From positions 186,001 through 250,000 of the forward strand of contig AP014633.1 in NCBI GenBank assembly GCA_000828835.1: 64,000 bases of DNA. Reading direction: 5' to 3'. This document shows, one piece after another, positions 37,687-46,901 of this stretch. A program made the translations under genes and the position numbers. The notes beneath the pieces were generated by a model. That model searched no databases. It saw only the letters and a list, made by a program, of their open reading frames with translations, and had not been told where the DNA came from. The stretch is from Thioploca ingrica (lineage in GTDB: Bacteria > Pseudomonadota > Gammaproteobacteria > Beggiatoales > Beggiatoaceae). The stretch's first letter is position 1. The number at the start of each line of letters is the position of its first letter.

Positions 37687-37787
37687 TTTTAACGTACCAT
37701 TTTATATATATTATACCCATAGTATATTTTAAAAATGACAAATACAGCTAGAAAATAGGGATTGCTTCGCTTTATAATTTAATAATT

Positions 37788-37811
37788 GACCTAAAGTGGG
37801 TCTTTTTTTTC
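37788..37811 (+). terminator. possible intrinsic terminator or attenuator before lysC
   Basis: A short stem GACC...GGTC (37788-37802) is followed by eight or nine T. The stem is weak. No plus-strand gene ends here, so if it is real it would act on a transcript started between xdhA and lysC, as an attenuator. No lysine-riboswitch pattern is recognised. Confidence 0.3.
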
Positions 37812-37906
37812 TTTATTTCTCTTCGCTTTTAAATCACTTTATCTCTATCCAAAAATAGTGTTTAATAAGGACTTTCTCGCCTACTGATAAGGGAATAGTT
37901 ATAGAT

Positions 37907-39130
37907 ATGGCATTGATTGTACAAAAATATGGAGGCACTTCGGTAGGTTCAGTCGAACGGATTGCCCAGGTTGCTGAAAAAGTGATAGCAACTCGTTCTC
38001 AAGGACATGAGGTGGTGGTGGTCGTTTCTGCCATGAGTGGAGAAACTAACCGCTTAGTGGCACTGGCCAAAAGTGTTGCGGATCCGCCCAAAGAACGCGA
38101 GTTTGATGTCCTGTTAGCGACGGGTGAACAGGTCACGATTAGCTTGTTAAGTATTGCATTAGAAGCTAGGGGTTGTCCGGCTCGTTCTTACACTGGTGCA
38201 CAAGTGCGTATTCTCACTGACAGTGCGCATACCAAAGCGCGTATTCTGGATATTGATGACCAAAATATTCGTGCTGATTTGGCCCAAGGTATTGTCGTGG
38301 TGGTTGCTGGATTCCAAGGAGTAGATGAACCAGGCAACATTACGACTTTAGGCAGAGGCGGTTCCGATACGACCGCGGTGGCCTTAGCAGCGGCACTGAA
38401 AGCCGATGAATGTCAGATTTATACCGATGTGGATGGTGTCTATACCACCGATCCGCGCGTGGTTCCCAATGCTCGCCGACTTGAGCAAATTTGTTTTGAA
38501 GAAATGCTGGAAATGGCCAGTTTGGGATCCAAAGTATTACAAATTCGGTCAGTGGAATTTGCCAGTAAATATAATGTACCGTTACGGGTACTCTCTTCTT
38601 TTGAAGACGGTCCCGGTACTTTAATTGCGCCAGAGGATAAAAGCATGGAACAAGCTCTGATTTCCGGAATTGCATTTAATCGTGATGAAGCCAAATTAAC
38701 TTTACTCGGTGTACCCGATAAACCCGGGGTTGCCGCCCAAATTTTGAGTCAGATTGCCGCTGCCAATATTGAAGTGGATATGATTATTCAAAATATTGGG
38801 GCTGATGGCACCACCACTGACTTTACTTTTACTGTACACCGCAACGACTATAAAAAAGCGTTAGGAATCCTACAAGGTCTAGCCCCAAGCTTAGGGATGC
38901 GCGAAGTGCGAGGCGATGACCAAATTGTGAAAGTATCCATCATCGGTGTTGGCATGCGTTCTCATGCTGGGATTGCTAGCACTATGTTTCAAGCCTTAGC
39001 CAATGAAGGAATTAACATCCAGTTGATTTCGACTTCTGAGATTAAAATCTCGGTAGTGGTACATGAAAAATATCTGGAGTTAGCCGTGCGGGTTTTACAT
39101 GCTGCTTTCAATCTGGATAAGGCCGCTTAA
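37907..39130 (+). CDS. lysC: aspartate kinase
   Basis: 407 residues; the aspartokinase alpha/beta single-enzyme type seen in Pseudomonas. First step of Lys/Thr/Met synthesis, feeding DapF encoded at 50.8 kb. Kinase domain: VQKYGGTSVGSVERI (4-18), VVVSAMSGETN, GRGGSDTTAVALAAAL, TDVDGVYTTDPR and KVLQIRSVEFA. Two C-terminal ACT domains (about 265-400; LLGVPDKPGVAAQILSQIA, SIIGVGMRSHAGIASTMF, NIQLISTSEIKISVVV) bind feedback inhibitors. lysC followed by csrA is a conserved gammaproteobacterial order; the usual upstream alaS is absent. Confidence 0.96.
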   Translation: MALIVQKYGGTSVGSVERIAQVAEKVIATRSQGHEVVVVVSAMSGETNRLVALAKSVADPPKEREFDVLLATGEQVTISLLSIALEARGCPARSYTGAQVRILTDSAHTKARILDIDDQNIRADLAQGIVVVVAGFQGVDEPGNITTLGRGGSDTTAVALAAALKADECQIYTDVDGVYTTDPRVVPNARRLEQICFEEMLEMASLGSKVLQIRSVEFASKYNVPLRVLSSFEDGPGTLIAPEDKSMEQALISGIAFNRDEAKLTLLGVPDKPGVAAQILSQIAAANIEVDMIIQNIGADGTTTDFTFTVHRNDYKKALGILQGLAPSLGMREVRGDDQIVKVSIIGVGMRSHAGIASTMFQALANEGINIQLISTSEIKISVVVHEKYLELAVRVLHAAFNLDKAA

Positions 39131-39201
39131 GATCAAGTGATATAGCGATGTACCTGACATCGAAATAGAGCTTGGAGCTTACCACAAGTAGGAGAAAATC
39201 T

Positions 39202-39393
39202 ATGTTGATTTTGACAAGGCGTGTTGGTGAATCACTGATGATAGGAGATGATATAACGGTGACGGTGTTGGGTGTTAAAGGTAATCAGGTGCGAATTGGG
39301 GTAAATGCCCCTAAAGAAGTCGCTGTCCACCGTGAAGAAATTTATCAGCGAATTCAACAAGAAAAAGTACCAACTGATCATCCCCAAGATTAA
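39202..39393 (+). CDS. csrA: carbon storage regulator CsrA
   Basis: 63 residues from ATG 39202, with AGGAG 9 bases upstream; the frame opens at 39172 but the added residues are unlike Csr[19 protein letters not shown] and GIXAP-type [19 protein letters not shown] are diagnostic, including the RNA-contact Arg in the C-terminal strand (VHREEI). A dimeric RNA-binding repressor that blocks translation at GGA sites. Follows lysC by 71 bp. Confidence 0.96.
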   Translation: MLILTRRVGESLMIGDDITVTVLGVKGNQVRIGVNAPKEVAVHREEIYQRIQQEKVPTDHPQD

Positions 39394-39427
39394 GCGAATG
39401 GTGAACTGAAATCTTGTTACCGGTTGA

Positions 39428-39455
39428 AGAGGTCAGTTGAAATGGGCTGACCTCT
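39428..39455 (+). terminator. hairpin after csrA
   Basis: Nine-base arms AGAGGTCAG and CTGACCTCT pair perfectly around a 10-base loop. The T-run after it is broken (ACTCCTTTG), so it may be a weak or Rho-assisted terminator. It separates csrA from the convergent DUF2062 gene. Confidence 0.55.
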
Positions 39456-39464
39456 ACTCCTTTG

Positions 39465-40022
39465 TTAAGGTAAATTTTCTAATTTGCCGAACTTTTTTGG
39501 CTTGATAAGCGTCCTTTCCGGTTGGAGTCTTTTTCTACATCGAGCCCGCCATAAGCGGTTGACTTGTAATCGCCATAACCAAATAATTAGCCAGTATCCC
39601 GCTAATGCACTGACTGTACTAAGCACCATGCAACCTAATAAGAAAGGTTTTAAGGTAGCCAGAAACCATTGTGAGGAAAATTGAAATTCCAACTGTTGGG
39701 GAGGGATTCTTAATAGAATTGAACCCAATAAATAGTCAAAATAAATGATGGGCGGCGTCGTAATCGGATTGGTTATCCATACTAAAGCCGCTGCAAGCGG
39801 TAAATTGACTCGAAATAAAATAGCTAACAGAGCGGCTAATACCATTTGCATCGGAATGGGTATAAAAGCACTAAATAAGCCGATAGCCGTTCCGCCAGCG
39901 ACAGACCGTCTATTTAAATGCCATAGATTAGGATCATGAAGTCGCTTGCCTAAAAACTGTAAGCTCGGATGTGATTTAATTTGAGCAATGGGAGGTAAGT
40001 AGCGCTGAAAGAATTTTTTCAT
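39465..40022 (-). CDS. DUF2062 membrane protein
   Basis: 185 residues. DUF2062 signature near 35-100: LNRRSVAGGTAIGLFSAFIPIPMQM-type (split: SVAGGTAIGLFSAF and PIPMQMVLAALLAI), WITNPITTPPIIYFDYLLG. Three hydrophobic segments. Family function is not established. Common in gammaproteobacteria next to comEC, as here: comEC begins divergently 65 bp away. Confidence 0.9.
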   Translation of the reverse strand: MKKFFQRYLPPIAQIKSHPSLQFLGKRLHDPNLWHLNRRSVAGGTAIGLFSAFIPIPMQMVLAALLAILFRVNLPLAAALVWITNPITTPPIIYFDYLLGSILLRIPPQQLEFQFSSQWFLATLKPFLLGCMVLSTVSALAGYWLIIWLWRLQVNRLWRARCRKRLQPERTLIKPKKFGKLENLP

Positions 40023-40087
40023 AAATTTGGTAATAACAAAAGTACCATCAACGACATCATCTTTTTTAAAATCGTATTAACTTAACC

Positions 40088-42382
40088 ATGCGTTTCAATA
40101 CGCTGGCTTTTTTAGTGGGCATTGTTTATGGCCAAACCTGGAGTCATTTACCCGATCCGCGTTGGACTATCCTACTGTTGCCGGTAGTGCTTATCGCTTG
40201 GAAACGACCTAGTTTGCGTCTATTGTGCTTTGGGGCACTGGGATTGGGGTGGACAGTTTGGCGTGCCAACATGATATTAGCACAAAATTTACCTCGCGAT
40301 CTGGAAAGTAAAGATTTAAAATTGACTGGTGTAGTCGTTAACATACCCATCAAGAAGGCTTATGGTTGGCAATTTGATTTCGGACCTAATCCTACTCAAG
40401 AATGGCCTAATCCTGGCCGCTTACGGTTACAGTGGTATGAGCAACCGTTGGAACCTTTAATTCCCGGTCAACACTGGCAACTAACTGTCCGGTTGAAACC
40501 GACCCAGAGTTTGCTTAATCCCGGTGGTTTCGACTATTCCAGTTGGTTATTTCAACAACAGATTAGAGCAACGGGTTATGTTTCTCTACGGAGTCAACCC
40601 CAGTTATTACAACAACCCGCTTCTTTATTAAATATAGACCATTGGCGTTACCAATTAGCTAAAGCCATACAACAACAACTCCACCATTCACCTACCCAAG
40701 GTATCATTATTGGACTGGTGATAGGTGAAGCCCAATGGATTACACCACGACAACAGACCGTTTTTAAGCAAACCGGTACTACTCATCTCATTGTGATTTC
40801 GGGTTCACATATCAGTTTAGTGGCTTTGTTGGTATTTGAAATAACACTGCGTTTTTGGCGTTATCTCGGTAAACCCACGCTGTGGTTGCCAGCACCTTAT
40901 TTTGCGGCGGTATGGGGTTTATTAGCGGCTGGGTTTTATGCACTCTTAGCGGGTTTTATGGTACCGACACAACGGGCGTTAATTATGCTGGTAGTAGCTC
41001 TGTCAGGGATTCTTTTTACTCGGCGAGTGATGCCTTCATCTATTTTGGCTTTTAGCCTACTTATCGTCTTATTATGGGATCCCTTGGCAGTTCTCTCACT
41101 GGGCTTTTGGTTATCCTTCGGAGCGGTGGCAGTCATTGTGTACGTATTAACTAACCGACGTGAATTAAAGACTTCGGTTTTACTCAAATGGGGACTCGAT
41201 TCTTGGCGAACTCAAATTGCAGTATCACTTTTGGTGGCTATCATTTTTTTAGCTCAGTTTGGTTATACTCCCTTAAGTTCCTTAGTAGCTAATTCTATAG
41301 CTATTCCTTGGTTTGGTTTAGTTATTGTCCCGCTCGCTTTATTCGGTGCTGCTTTAGTGAAGTTGTTACCTATCATCGGCGGTAGCGCATTGCAACTGGC
41401 TGATTATTTTATGGATGCTTTATGGGTCTCTTTGGAGTGGTTAGCAAACCCTCACTGGATGTGGTATCAGGCTATTCCACCGTGGTGGGCTATTGTTAGT
41501 GCCCTAGTGGGAATGTTAGTTTTATTATTACCTCGTGGTTTTCCAGCCAAATGGATAGGAATCATCTGGTTATTACCCCTGTTCTTAACTCGAACTCCCT
41601 ATCCCCAACGAGGAGAAGTTTGGTTTACTTTATTAGATGTGGGACAGGGTTTAGCCGCAGTCATCCGCACGCAAAATTATACCTTAGTCTACGACACCGG
41701 GGCGAAGTGGAATGATAATTCTGATATCGGGCAAACCGTCGTCGTGCCTTTCTTACGAACTCAAGGCATTCGTGAAATTGATAAACTATTGATTAGTCAC
41801 GGTGATAACGATCATATCGGTGGTGCTCAAAGTCTCCTAAAAAATCTGACCGTAACCGAAGTCATTACCAGTGTGCCAGAAAAATTTACCCAAACCAATC
41901 CAGTCCGTTTATGCCAAGCCGGTCAATATTGGCGCTGGGATGACGTTGATTTCAAGATTTTACATCCCCCGGCTCACTATTTAGCTAACGGTAATAGCCG
42001 CAGTTGTGTATTAAAAATCATTACCGCCGGAGGAAGCCTGTTATTACCCGGTGATATTGAAACCGCAGCAGAATCTGATTTACTCAACCATGCTTATTCG
42101 GATTTAGCCGCGGATATTCTGATTGTGCCACATCATGGTAGTCAAACTTCTTCAACTGAAGCCTTCATTCAAGCGGTTAAACCCAAGATTGCTTTATTTT
42201 CAGTTGCTTATAAAAATCGTTTCCGGTTACCTAACCCAGAAATAGTACAGCGTTATCATCGTTATGGCATCAAAACCTGGACAACCGCATCAGTAGGTGC
42301 CATTCAGTTTCGACTCTCAGCCAGCGGCATTTCTCAACCCCAGTTAGAAAAAATAGCCCGGCACCGTTACTGGTACGATTAA
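40088..42382 (+). CDS. comEC: ComEC/Rec2 DNA-uptake channel
   Basis: 764 residues. Inner-membrane channel that brings single-stranded DNA into the cytoplasm during natural transformation. N-terminal helices, an OB-fold (about 60-180; LLNPGGFDYSSWLFQQQI), the Competence domain with GLVIGEAQWI and HLIVISGSHISLVA and many membrane helices (about 200-500), then a beta-lactamase-like domain (about 515-755) with LLDVGQGLAAVIRT, the metal motif ISHGDNDHIGGA, and LIVPHHGSQTSS. All three regions are present. Its stop overlaps the convergent prmC stop by four bases. Confidence 0.93.
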   Translation: MRFNTLAFLVGIVYGQTWSHLPDPRWTILLLPVVLIAWKRPSLRLLCFGALGLGWTVWRANMILAQNLPRDLESKDLKLTGVVVNIPIKKAYGWQFDFGPNPTQEWPNPGRLRLQWYEQPLEPLIPGQHWQLTVRLKPTQSLLNPGGFDYSSWLFQQQIRATGYVSLRSQPQLLQQPASLLNIDHWRYQLAKAIQQQLHHSPTQGIIIGLVIGEAQWITPRQQTVFKQTGTTHLIVISGSHISLVALLVFEITLRFWRYLGKPTLWLPAPYFAAVWGLLAAGFYALLAGFMVPTQRALIMLVVALSGILFTRRVMPSSILAFSLLIVLLWDPLAVLSLGFWLSFGAVAVIVYVLTNRRELKTSVLLKWGLDSWRTQIAVSLLVAIIFLAQFGYTPLSSLVANSIAIPWFGLVIVPLALFGAALVKLLPIIGGSALQLADYFMDALWVSLEWLANPHWMWYQAIPPWWAIVSALVGMLVLLLPRGFPAKWIGIIWLLPLFLTRTPYPQRGEVWFTLLDVGQGLAAVIRTQNYTLVYDTGAKWNDNSDIGQTVVVPFLRTQGIREIDKLLISHGDNDHIGGAQSLLKNLTVTEVITSVPEKFTQTNPVRLCQAGQYWRWDDVDFKILHPPAHYLANGNSRSCVLKIITAGGSLLLPGDIETAAESDLLNHAYSDLAADILIVPHHGSQTSSTEAFIQAVKPKIALFSVAYKNRFRLPNPEIVQRYHRYGIKTWTTASVGAIQFRLSASGISQPQLEKIARHRYWYD

Positions 42383-43215
42383 GGCTTTTGTCCCCCAGTT
42401 ACTCGTGGTTGTCCAGCTAAATCAGGATAAGTAGTAATCATTGCGTATCCTTGTCGGGTTAATAATTTTTTTACTGCGGCGGCTTGATTATAGCCGTGTT
42501 CTAGTAATAACCAGCCTTTCGGCTCGAGATGAACCAGCGATTGGGTAATCAATAACCGAATAGCGGCTAAACCATCTTTACCCGAAATCAAGGCATGACG
42601 CGGTTCATAGCGAACATCACCTTGAGTTAAATGAGGATCCGTGATGGCAATATAAGGCGGATTGGATACCACTACAGCGGCATTAACTTGATCCAAAGCT
42701 TGCCACCAATCACTTACTTGAAATTGGACCTGATGTAATCCTAAATGTTGGGCATTCTGTTGGGCAATGACTAGCGCCTCGGGCGCATTATCCGTTGCTA
42801 ATACTCGACAACGCGGACGTTCCCGAGCAATCGCGAGCGCAATCGCACCGCTCCCAGTGCCTAAATCCACCACTTGAGCGTCACTCTGGATGGGTAACCG
42901 TGCCAGTGCCTGTTCAACCAATAATTCGGTTTCCGGTCGAGGAATTAAAGTCGCTGGCGTAACTTGTAACTCCAGTGACCAAAATTCTTTATGACCAATA
43001 AGATAAGCAATGGGTTCACCTTGCAGCCGCCGCTGGCATAGCGCTTGAAACTGACTGATTTGATGAGCGGTTAATAAACAATGAGGCCAAGTATATAAAT
43101 AACTTCGTTTAACTCGTAACACGTGACTCAGTAAAACTTCTGCCTCTAACCGTGCGCTATCTAACTGAGGAAATAATTGAATGGCTGATTCTAGAATCGG
43201 TTGTATCGTTGACAT
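42379..43215 (-). CDS. prmC: peptide chain release factor N5-glutamine methyltransferase
   Basis: 278 residues from ATG 43215 (the frame opens two codons earlier at TTG). Methylates the GGQ glutamine of RF1/RF2. SAM-binding motif VVDLGTGSGAIALAIA (about 120-135), the amide-binding NPPY in VVSNPPYIAI (about 190), and the N-terminal helical domain with LAYLIGHKEFWSLEL-type (PIAYLIGHKEFWS). Usually follows prfA; here it is the last gene of a purine-salvage operon, starting 9 bp after the phosphorylase stop. Confidence 0.93.
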   Translation of the reverse strand: MSTIQPILESAIQLFPQLDSARLEAEVLLSHVLRVKRSYLYTWPHCLLTAHQISQFQALCQRRLQGEPIAYLIGHKEFWSLELQVTPATLIPRPETELLVEQALARLPIQSDAQVVDLGTGSGAIALAIARERPRCRVLATDNAPEALVIAQQNAQHLGLHQVQFQVSDWWQALDQVNAAVVVSNPPYIAITDPHLTQGDVRYEPRHALISGKDGLAAIRLLITQSLVHLEPKGWLLLEHGYNQAAAVKKLLTRQGYAMITTYPDLAGQPRVTGGQKP

Positions 43216-43224
43216 TAACAATCA

Positions 43225-43965
43225 CTACAGCAATTGAATAACTTTGACCAATAGTTGCCGAACATGTTCAATCCCTTCATTCAAATTCGCTTCAATCTCC
43301 GTCATCGTAATAGGTTTAGGACTACGTCCAGCGGCTGGATTAGAAACCACGGCACAAGTGGCATAACAGAGATTTAATTCTCGCGCTAATGCCGCTTCGG
43401 GCATCCCGGTCATGCCGACGATATCACAACCATCTCGTGCCATGCGCTCAATTTCTGCGGCGGTTTCCAAACGCGGCCCTTGAGTGGCGCCATAAACCCC
43501 TTGGGAATGGATTTTAAAACTGACTTGCTGAGCCGCTGCTAATAAACGTTCCCGTAAACTTTCACAATAAGGCTGCGTAAAATCAATATGAGTCACCGGA
43601 TTCCGCTCTTCGGCAAAAAAAGTATGTTCTCGTGACCCAGTATAATCAATCAATTGGTGGGGAATCACTAAATCTTGCGGTTGCAAACTCGGATGAATTC
43701 CACCTACAGCCGCAATGGCAATCACCGTTTGTACACCTAACTCTTTCAAGCACCAAATATTGGCTCGATAATTAACTTTATGAGGCGGAATCGTATGTCG
43801 TGCACCATGCCGAGCTAAAAATACAATCGATTTCCCCGCATAACGACCCTGAATAATCGGGCTGGAGGTTTCTCCATAAGGCGTATGTAATATTTGCCGA
43901 TGCGTAATTTCTAAACCGGCTAAATCCGTTAAACCAGTACCCCCAATAATAGCTAATTCACTCAT
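43225..43965 (-). CDS. S-methyl-5'-thioinosine (or -thioadenosine) phosphorylase
   Basis: 246 residues. Type II purine nucleoside phosphorylase family: AIIGGTGLTDLAGL (5-18), phosphate-site ARHGARHTIPPHKVNYRAN (about 51-69), VIAIAAVGGIHPSL, YGATQGPRLETAAEI (about 158-172), and DIVGMTGMPEAALARELNL (about 179-197). In gammaproteobacteria such as Pseudomonas, short members like this act on methylthioinosine, releasing hypoxanthine and methylthioribose-1-phosphate. Start overlaps the hpt stop (ATGA), and Hpt uses hypoxanthine, which supports the thioinosine reading. Confidence 0.88.
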   Translation of the reverse strand: MSELAIIGGTGLTDLAGLEITHRQILHTPYGETSSPIIQGRYAGKSIVFLARHGARHTIPPHKVNYRANIWCLKELGVQTVIAIAAVGGIHPSLQPQDLVIPHQLIDYTGSREHTFFAEERNPVTHIDFTQPYCESLRERLLAAAQQVSFKIHSQGVYGATQGPRLETAAEIERMARDGCDIVGMTGMPEAALARELNLCYATCAVVSNPAAGRSPKPITMTEIEANLNEGIEHVRQLLVKVIQLL

Positions 43966-44522
43966 AGCCCATGTACCGCATAAATACCAGCGACATATCG
44001 TAATTGATTTTGATAATCCATCCCATACCCAAACACATACCGATCCGGAACAGTCAATCCAGTAAAATCAGCATGTTGTAATCCAATCCGCCGCTTATGT
44101 TGTTTTTCCACTAAAGCAGCCGTGAAGACTTGTTCAGCACCCTGCTGTTGACAATATTCAACCACGGCTTGCAAAGTTAACCCTTCATCTAAAATATCAT
44201 CAATGAGAAGTACCGTGCGATTTTCTAAAGAAATACTTGGATATTTAATCCAGTGTAATTCATTTCCCTCAGTCGCTCCTCGATAACGAGTGGCATGAAT
44301 GTAATCAATTTCCACCGGAAAATTCAGTCGAGGTAACAATTGCCCGGCGGGCACTAATCCACCTAACATAATACTTAAGCAAACCGGGTGTTTATTATGT
44401 AATTGTCTGGTAATATTTCCGGCTATTTCATCCAGTGCAGCGGATATTTCCCGTTCGGTGTACAACTGATCAGCTTTAGCCAATACCGCTTCGATGGTTT
44501 CTATATCAAGTTGAGGGTTCAT
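43962..44522 (-). CDS. hpt: hypoxanthine-guanine phosphoribosyltransferase
   Basis: 186 residues. Converts hypoxanthine plus PRPP to IMP. The PRPP loop TVLLIDDILDEGLTLQAVV (about 103-121) is canonical, and IMLGGLVPAGQLL and the flexible-loop HATRYRGAT are as in the family. First gene of the hpt-phosphorylase-prmC operon. The overlap with the phosphorylase gives stoichiometric expression of two consecutive salvage steps. Confidence 0.9.
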   Translation of the reverse strand: MNPQLDIETIEAVLAKADQLYTEREISAALDEIAGNITRQLHNKHPVCLSIMLGGLVPAGQLLPRLNFPVEIDYIHATRYRGATEGNELHWIKYPSISLENRTVLLIDDILDEGLTLQAVVEYCQQQGAEQVFTAALVEKQHKRRIGLQHADFTGLTVPDRYVFGYGMDYQNQLRYVAGIYAVHGL

Positions 44523-44854
44523 CTGGTTAACCTATTAACTATTTAAAAGGTAGAATTGACTAACAACAATTGTTAGCTTCCTACCTTTAATTTGGGTATA
44601 CCTAAAAATTTTAATCCTAACCGGTTTTTTAAACAACCTGGATACTTACATTCAACTCGGTTATTATTTCTGTTTGCTCGCTTGCGGGAACAAGGAACTT
44701 TATTATAGTCATGGTTGCTAAAGGAATGGCTACAGTGATTAATGCAGTATTGTGATACGGTAGATCTTTGGGAAAACCGGGTATTAAAATATTGTATATC
44801 CCAGCTAATGAGTTTAGTCTTAACACTTTAAAATAGAAAATAGTTAAATAATCA

Positions 44855-45631
44855 ATGAATAATAAAGGCACACAACATCAATTTGGCTATGAATGGAATC
44901 TTTATCGAGAGATTTTGCCCATTTATAAAGAACAATTTTGTCATTGGATTGCTCCTTTAGACTTAGCTTTTTTCCAAGACAAAACGCTATTGGATGCCGG
45001 TTGTGGTATTGGCAGGAATAGTTATTGGCCGCTATTAGCCGGCGCCAAATCTTGTTATGCCTTTGATTACGATCAACGTACTGTTGAAGTCGCTAAACAA
45101 AATCTACAGCAGTTTAAAAATTGTACGATTGCTTTTCAGTCCATTTATCAGATTAATTTTAACGCCAGTTTTGATGTCGTCATGTGTATTGGTGTGATTC
45201 ATCATTTAGCTGATCCACGCCAAGCAATAGAAAATCTGGTGCAAGCCGTAAAACCCGGTGGAATACTTATTCTTTGGGTATATGCCTATGAAGGCAATGA
45301 ACGCTACTTAAAATGGGTAAATCCAGTACGAACAGCAATTACTTCGCGGCTACCACTACCAATCACCCGAATTATTGCCAAGGTGTTAACCCTGTTATTA
45401 AAAGCCTGGCTACTTTTCCCCCAGAGAAAACCTTATTTTCAATTACTAAAAAAAATGTCTTTTAGACATATTGAAAGCATTGTGTTTGATCAGTTACTAC
45501 CCACCATTGCGCATTACTGGACTAAGGAAGAAGTATTACAAATGTTAGCAGGCTTGCCGCTAGAAAATTTACAGTTAACACATACTAATAAAATGTCTTG
45601 GACAATCATTGCCAAAAAAAGCCAACAATAA
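44855..45631 (+). CDS. class I SAM-dependent methyltransferase
   Basis: 258 residues. SAM motif I is LLDAGCGIGRNSYWPLL (about 46-62), followed by acidic motif YAFDYDQRT, DVVMCIGVIHHLADP (motif post-II, about 110-124) and VKPGGILILWVYAYEG. The C-terminal part has a hydrophobic stretch (ITRIIAKVLTLLLKAWLLF) that may associate with membrane. Methyltransferase_11 type; often in polysaccharide loci. Substrate unknown. Confidence 0.85.
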   Translation: MNNKGTQHQFGYEWNLYREILPIYKEQFCHWIAPLDLAFFQDKTLLDAGCGIGRNSYWPLLAGAKSCYAFDYDQRTVEVAKQNLQQFKNCTIAFQSIYQINFNASFDVVMCIGVIHHLADPRQAIENLVQAVKPGGILILWVYAYEGNERYLKWVNPVRTAITSRLPLPITRIIAKVLTLLLKAWLLFPQRKPYFQLLKKMSFRHIESIVFDQLLPTIAHYWTKEEVLQMLAGLPLENLQLTHTNKMSWTIIAKKSQQ

Positions 45632-45828
45632 TTGGTTAAGTAGAAAAATCTATTTTTCTTACTGGAACAATTAAGTAAACTCAAAGAAAATTCAAATGAA
45701 GTGGTTCAGCATGGTAAAACGGGTTATTGAGTCGATCTTAACCAACCCGAAACTGGTCAATAAGCCCAAAAATAGCTACCAAATGAATCGAGAACAAACC
45801 AAACAATTTGGGAAAAAGGTAACAACCG

Positions 45829-46521
45829 ATGACAACCGCAATTCAATTCAAAACTCGACTTCCTCCCTTGAATAGCGGCGATAGGCTCTCACGTCTTGAA
45901 TTTGAACAGCGTTATGAGCAGATGCCCGCTAATAAAAAATATGAACTTATTGAAGGAGTTGTTTATATGGCTTCCCCGTTACGCTATGAAAGTCATGGTA
46001 AACCTCACGGTTATATAATGAGTTGGTTAGGTGCCTATTGTGCTGCTACTCCTGGTGTTGAATTGGCAGATAATGTTACTATACGCTTGGATCGGGACAA
46101 CGAACCACAACCGGATGCCATTTTACGCTTACTTCCAGAAATGGGAGGAAAATCATGGATTAGTGAGGATGATTACGTTGAAGGTGTTCCAGAATTCATT
46201 GTCGAAGTAGCTGCCAGCAGTGCAGCTTATGATTTACATGATAAATTTAGAGTTTATCGCCGTAATGGTGTGCCAGAATACCTTGTCTGGCAAGTGTACG
46301 AGCAACAGATAGACTGGTTTTGTTTTCAAGAAGACACTTATGTTCGATTAAATCCTGATGAGAGAGGTATTCTCCATAGCCAGATTTTCCCGGGTTTAAG
46401 ATTAGCGGTAAAACCTTTATTAATTGGTCAGTTGGCGCAAGTCCTAGCCGAGTTACAACTCGGAGTGGCAACCGCTGAACACGCTACCTTTATAAAACAC
46501 CGCTTACCACCAAGCGATTAA
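45829..46521 (+). CDS. Uma2-family PD-(D/E)XK protein with a patched C-terminus
   Basis: 230 residues. Uma2 pattern: YEQMPANKKYELIEGVVYMAS (21 residues, conserved E in ELIEG; about 29-49), PQPDAILRL (PD near 89), VPEFIVEVAASSAAYD (about 111-126) and VYRRNGVPEYLVW. The fold is that of restriction endonucleases. The last ten or so residues (FIKHRLPPSD) overlap, in another frame, a fragment of a nucleotidyltransferase gene, so the normal end has probably been replaced by recombination. Confidence 0.85.
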   Translation: MTTAIQFKTRLPPLNSGDRLSRLEFEQRYEQMPANKKYELIEGVVYMASPLRYESHGKPHGYIMSWLGAYCAATPGVELADNVTIRLDRDNEPQPDAILRLLPEMGGKSWISEDDYVEGVPEFIVEVAASSAAYDLHDKFRVYRRNGVPEYLVWQVYEQQIDWFCFQEDTYVRLNPDERGILHSQIFPGLRLAVKPLLIGQLAQVLAELQLGVATAEHATFIKHRLPPSD

Positions 46522-46616
46522 CTCAACTAGAAAGAGAAATTATCCAATCCGCTGTTAATGAAGTTATGGGAACACAAGCTAAAGTTTGGTTGTTTGGCTT
46601 ACTTCGAAGTTTATAA
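46497..46616 (+). pseudogene. fragment of a MNT-type nucleotidyltransferase (antitoxin-like) gene
   Basis: In the frame starting at 46497 the translation reads TKRLTQLEREIIQ, then AVNEVMGTQAKVWLFGL and ends LRSL at 46614. This resembles the beginning of minimal nucleotidyltransferases, where VxLFGSRARG carries the GS motif. Here the frame breaks just after LFG, so Ser and the catalytic Asp pair are missing. There is no start codon. It overlaps the end of the Uma2 gene. Confidence 0.5.
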
Positions 46617-46625
46617 ACTATCCTG

Positions 46626-46892
46626 ATGATTAAATTTTCATTTGCTCATTTAAATTGGGAAAATGACGGGAATGAGCCGCAAGAAATTTTTGGTTGTTAC
46701 ACGATTGCGGATAGTTGGAAGTTTCTGCGGGTAGAAATGGTGGGAATAACAACCGATATTCCTACCATGCGAATTGAATATTCGCGGGAATATGTTGAAA
46801 AACTTGAAGCAGAAATTATTTTCAAAATTTTAAAAAGGATTGTGTCTAAATCGGTCAAGGAAACAATTAATCAAGGTGAAAGCAGCCAGTGA
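46626..46892 (+). CDS. small protein or C-terminal fragment of a PD-(D/E)XK-type protein
   Basis: 88 residues. The text IFGCYTIADSWKFLRVEM followed by Y-rich strand and EIIFKILKRIV resembles the last strand and helix of larger restriction-like or Rpn-like proteins (pattern GC-T-G--W-FL). The start is an ordinary ATG without a clear ribosome site. With the nucleotidyltransferase fragment directly upstream, this looks like a scar of lost accessory genes. It could still be expressed. Confidence 0.45.
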   Translation: MIKFSFAHLNWENDGNEPQEIFGCYTIADSWKFLRVEMVGITTDIPTMRIEYSREYVEKLEAEIIFKILKRIVSKSVKETINQGESSQ

Positions 46893-46901
46893 GTAAGTCA
46901 C

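Noticed and set aside
37687-37906. lysine riboswitch before lysC
   Set aside because: Only 220 bp and no conserved riboswitch core seen; just a weak stem with a T-run.
44629-44871. 80-codon minus-strand ORF before the methyltransferase
   Set aside because: Overlaps the methyltransferase start and has no support as a gene.
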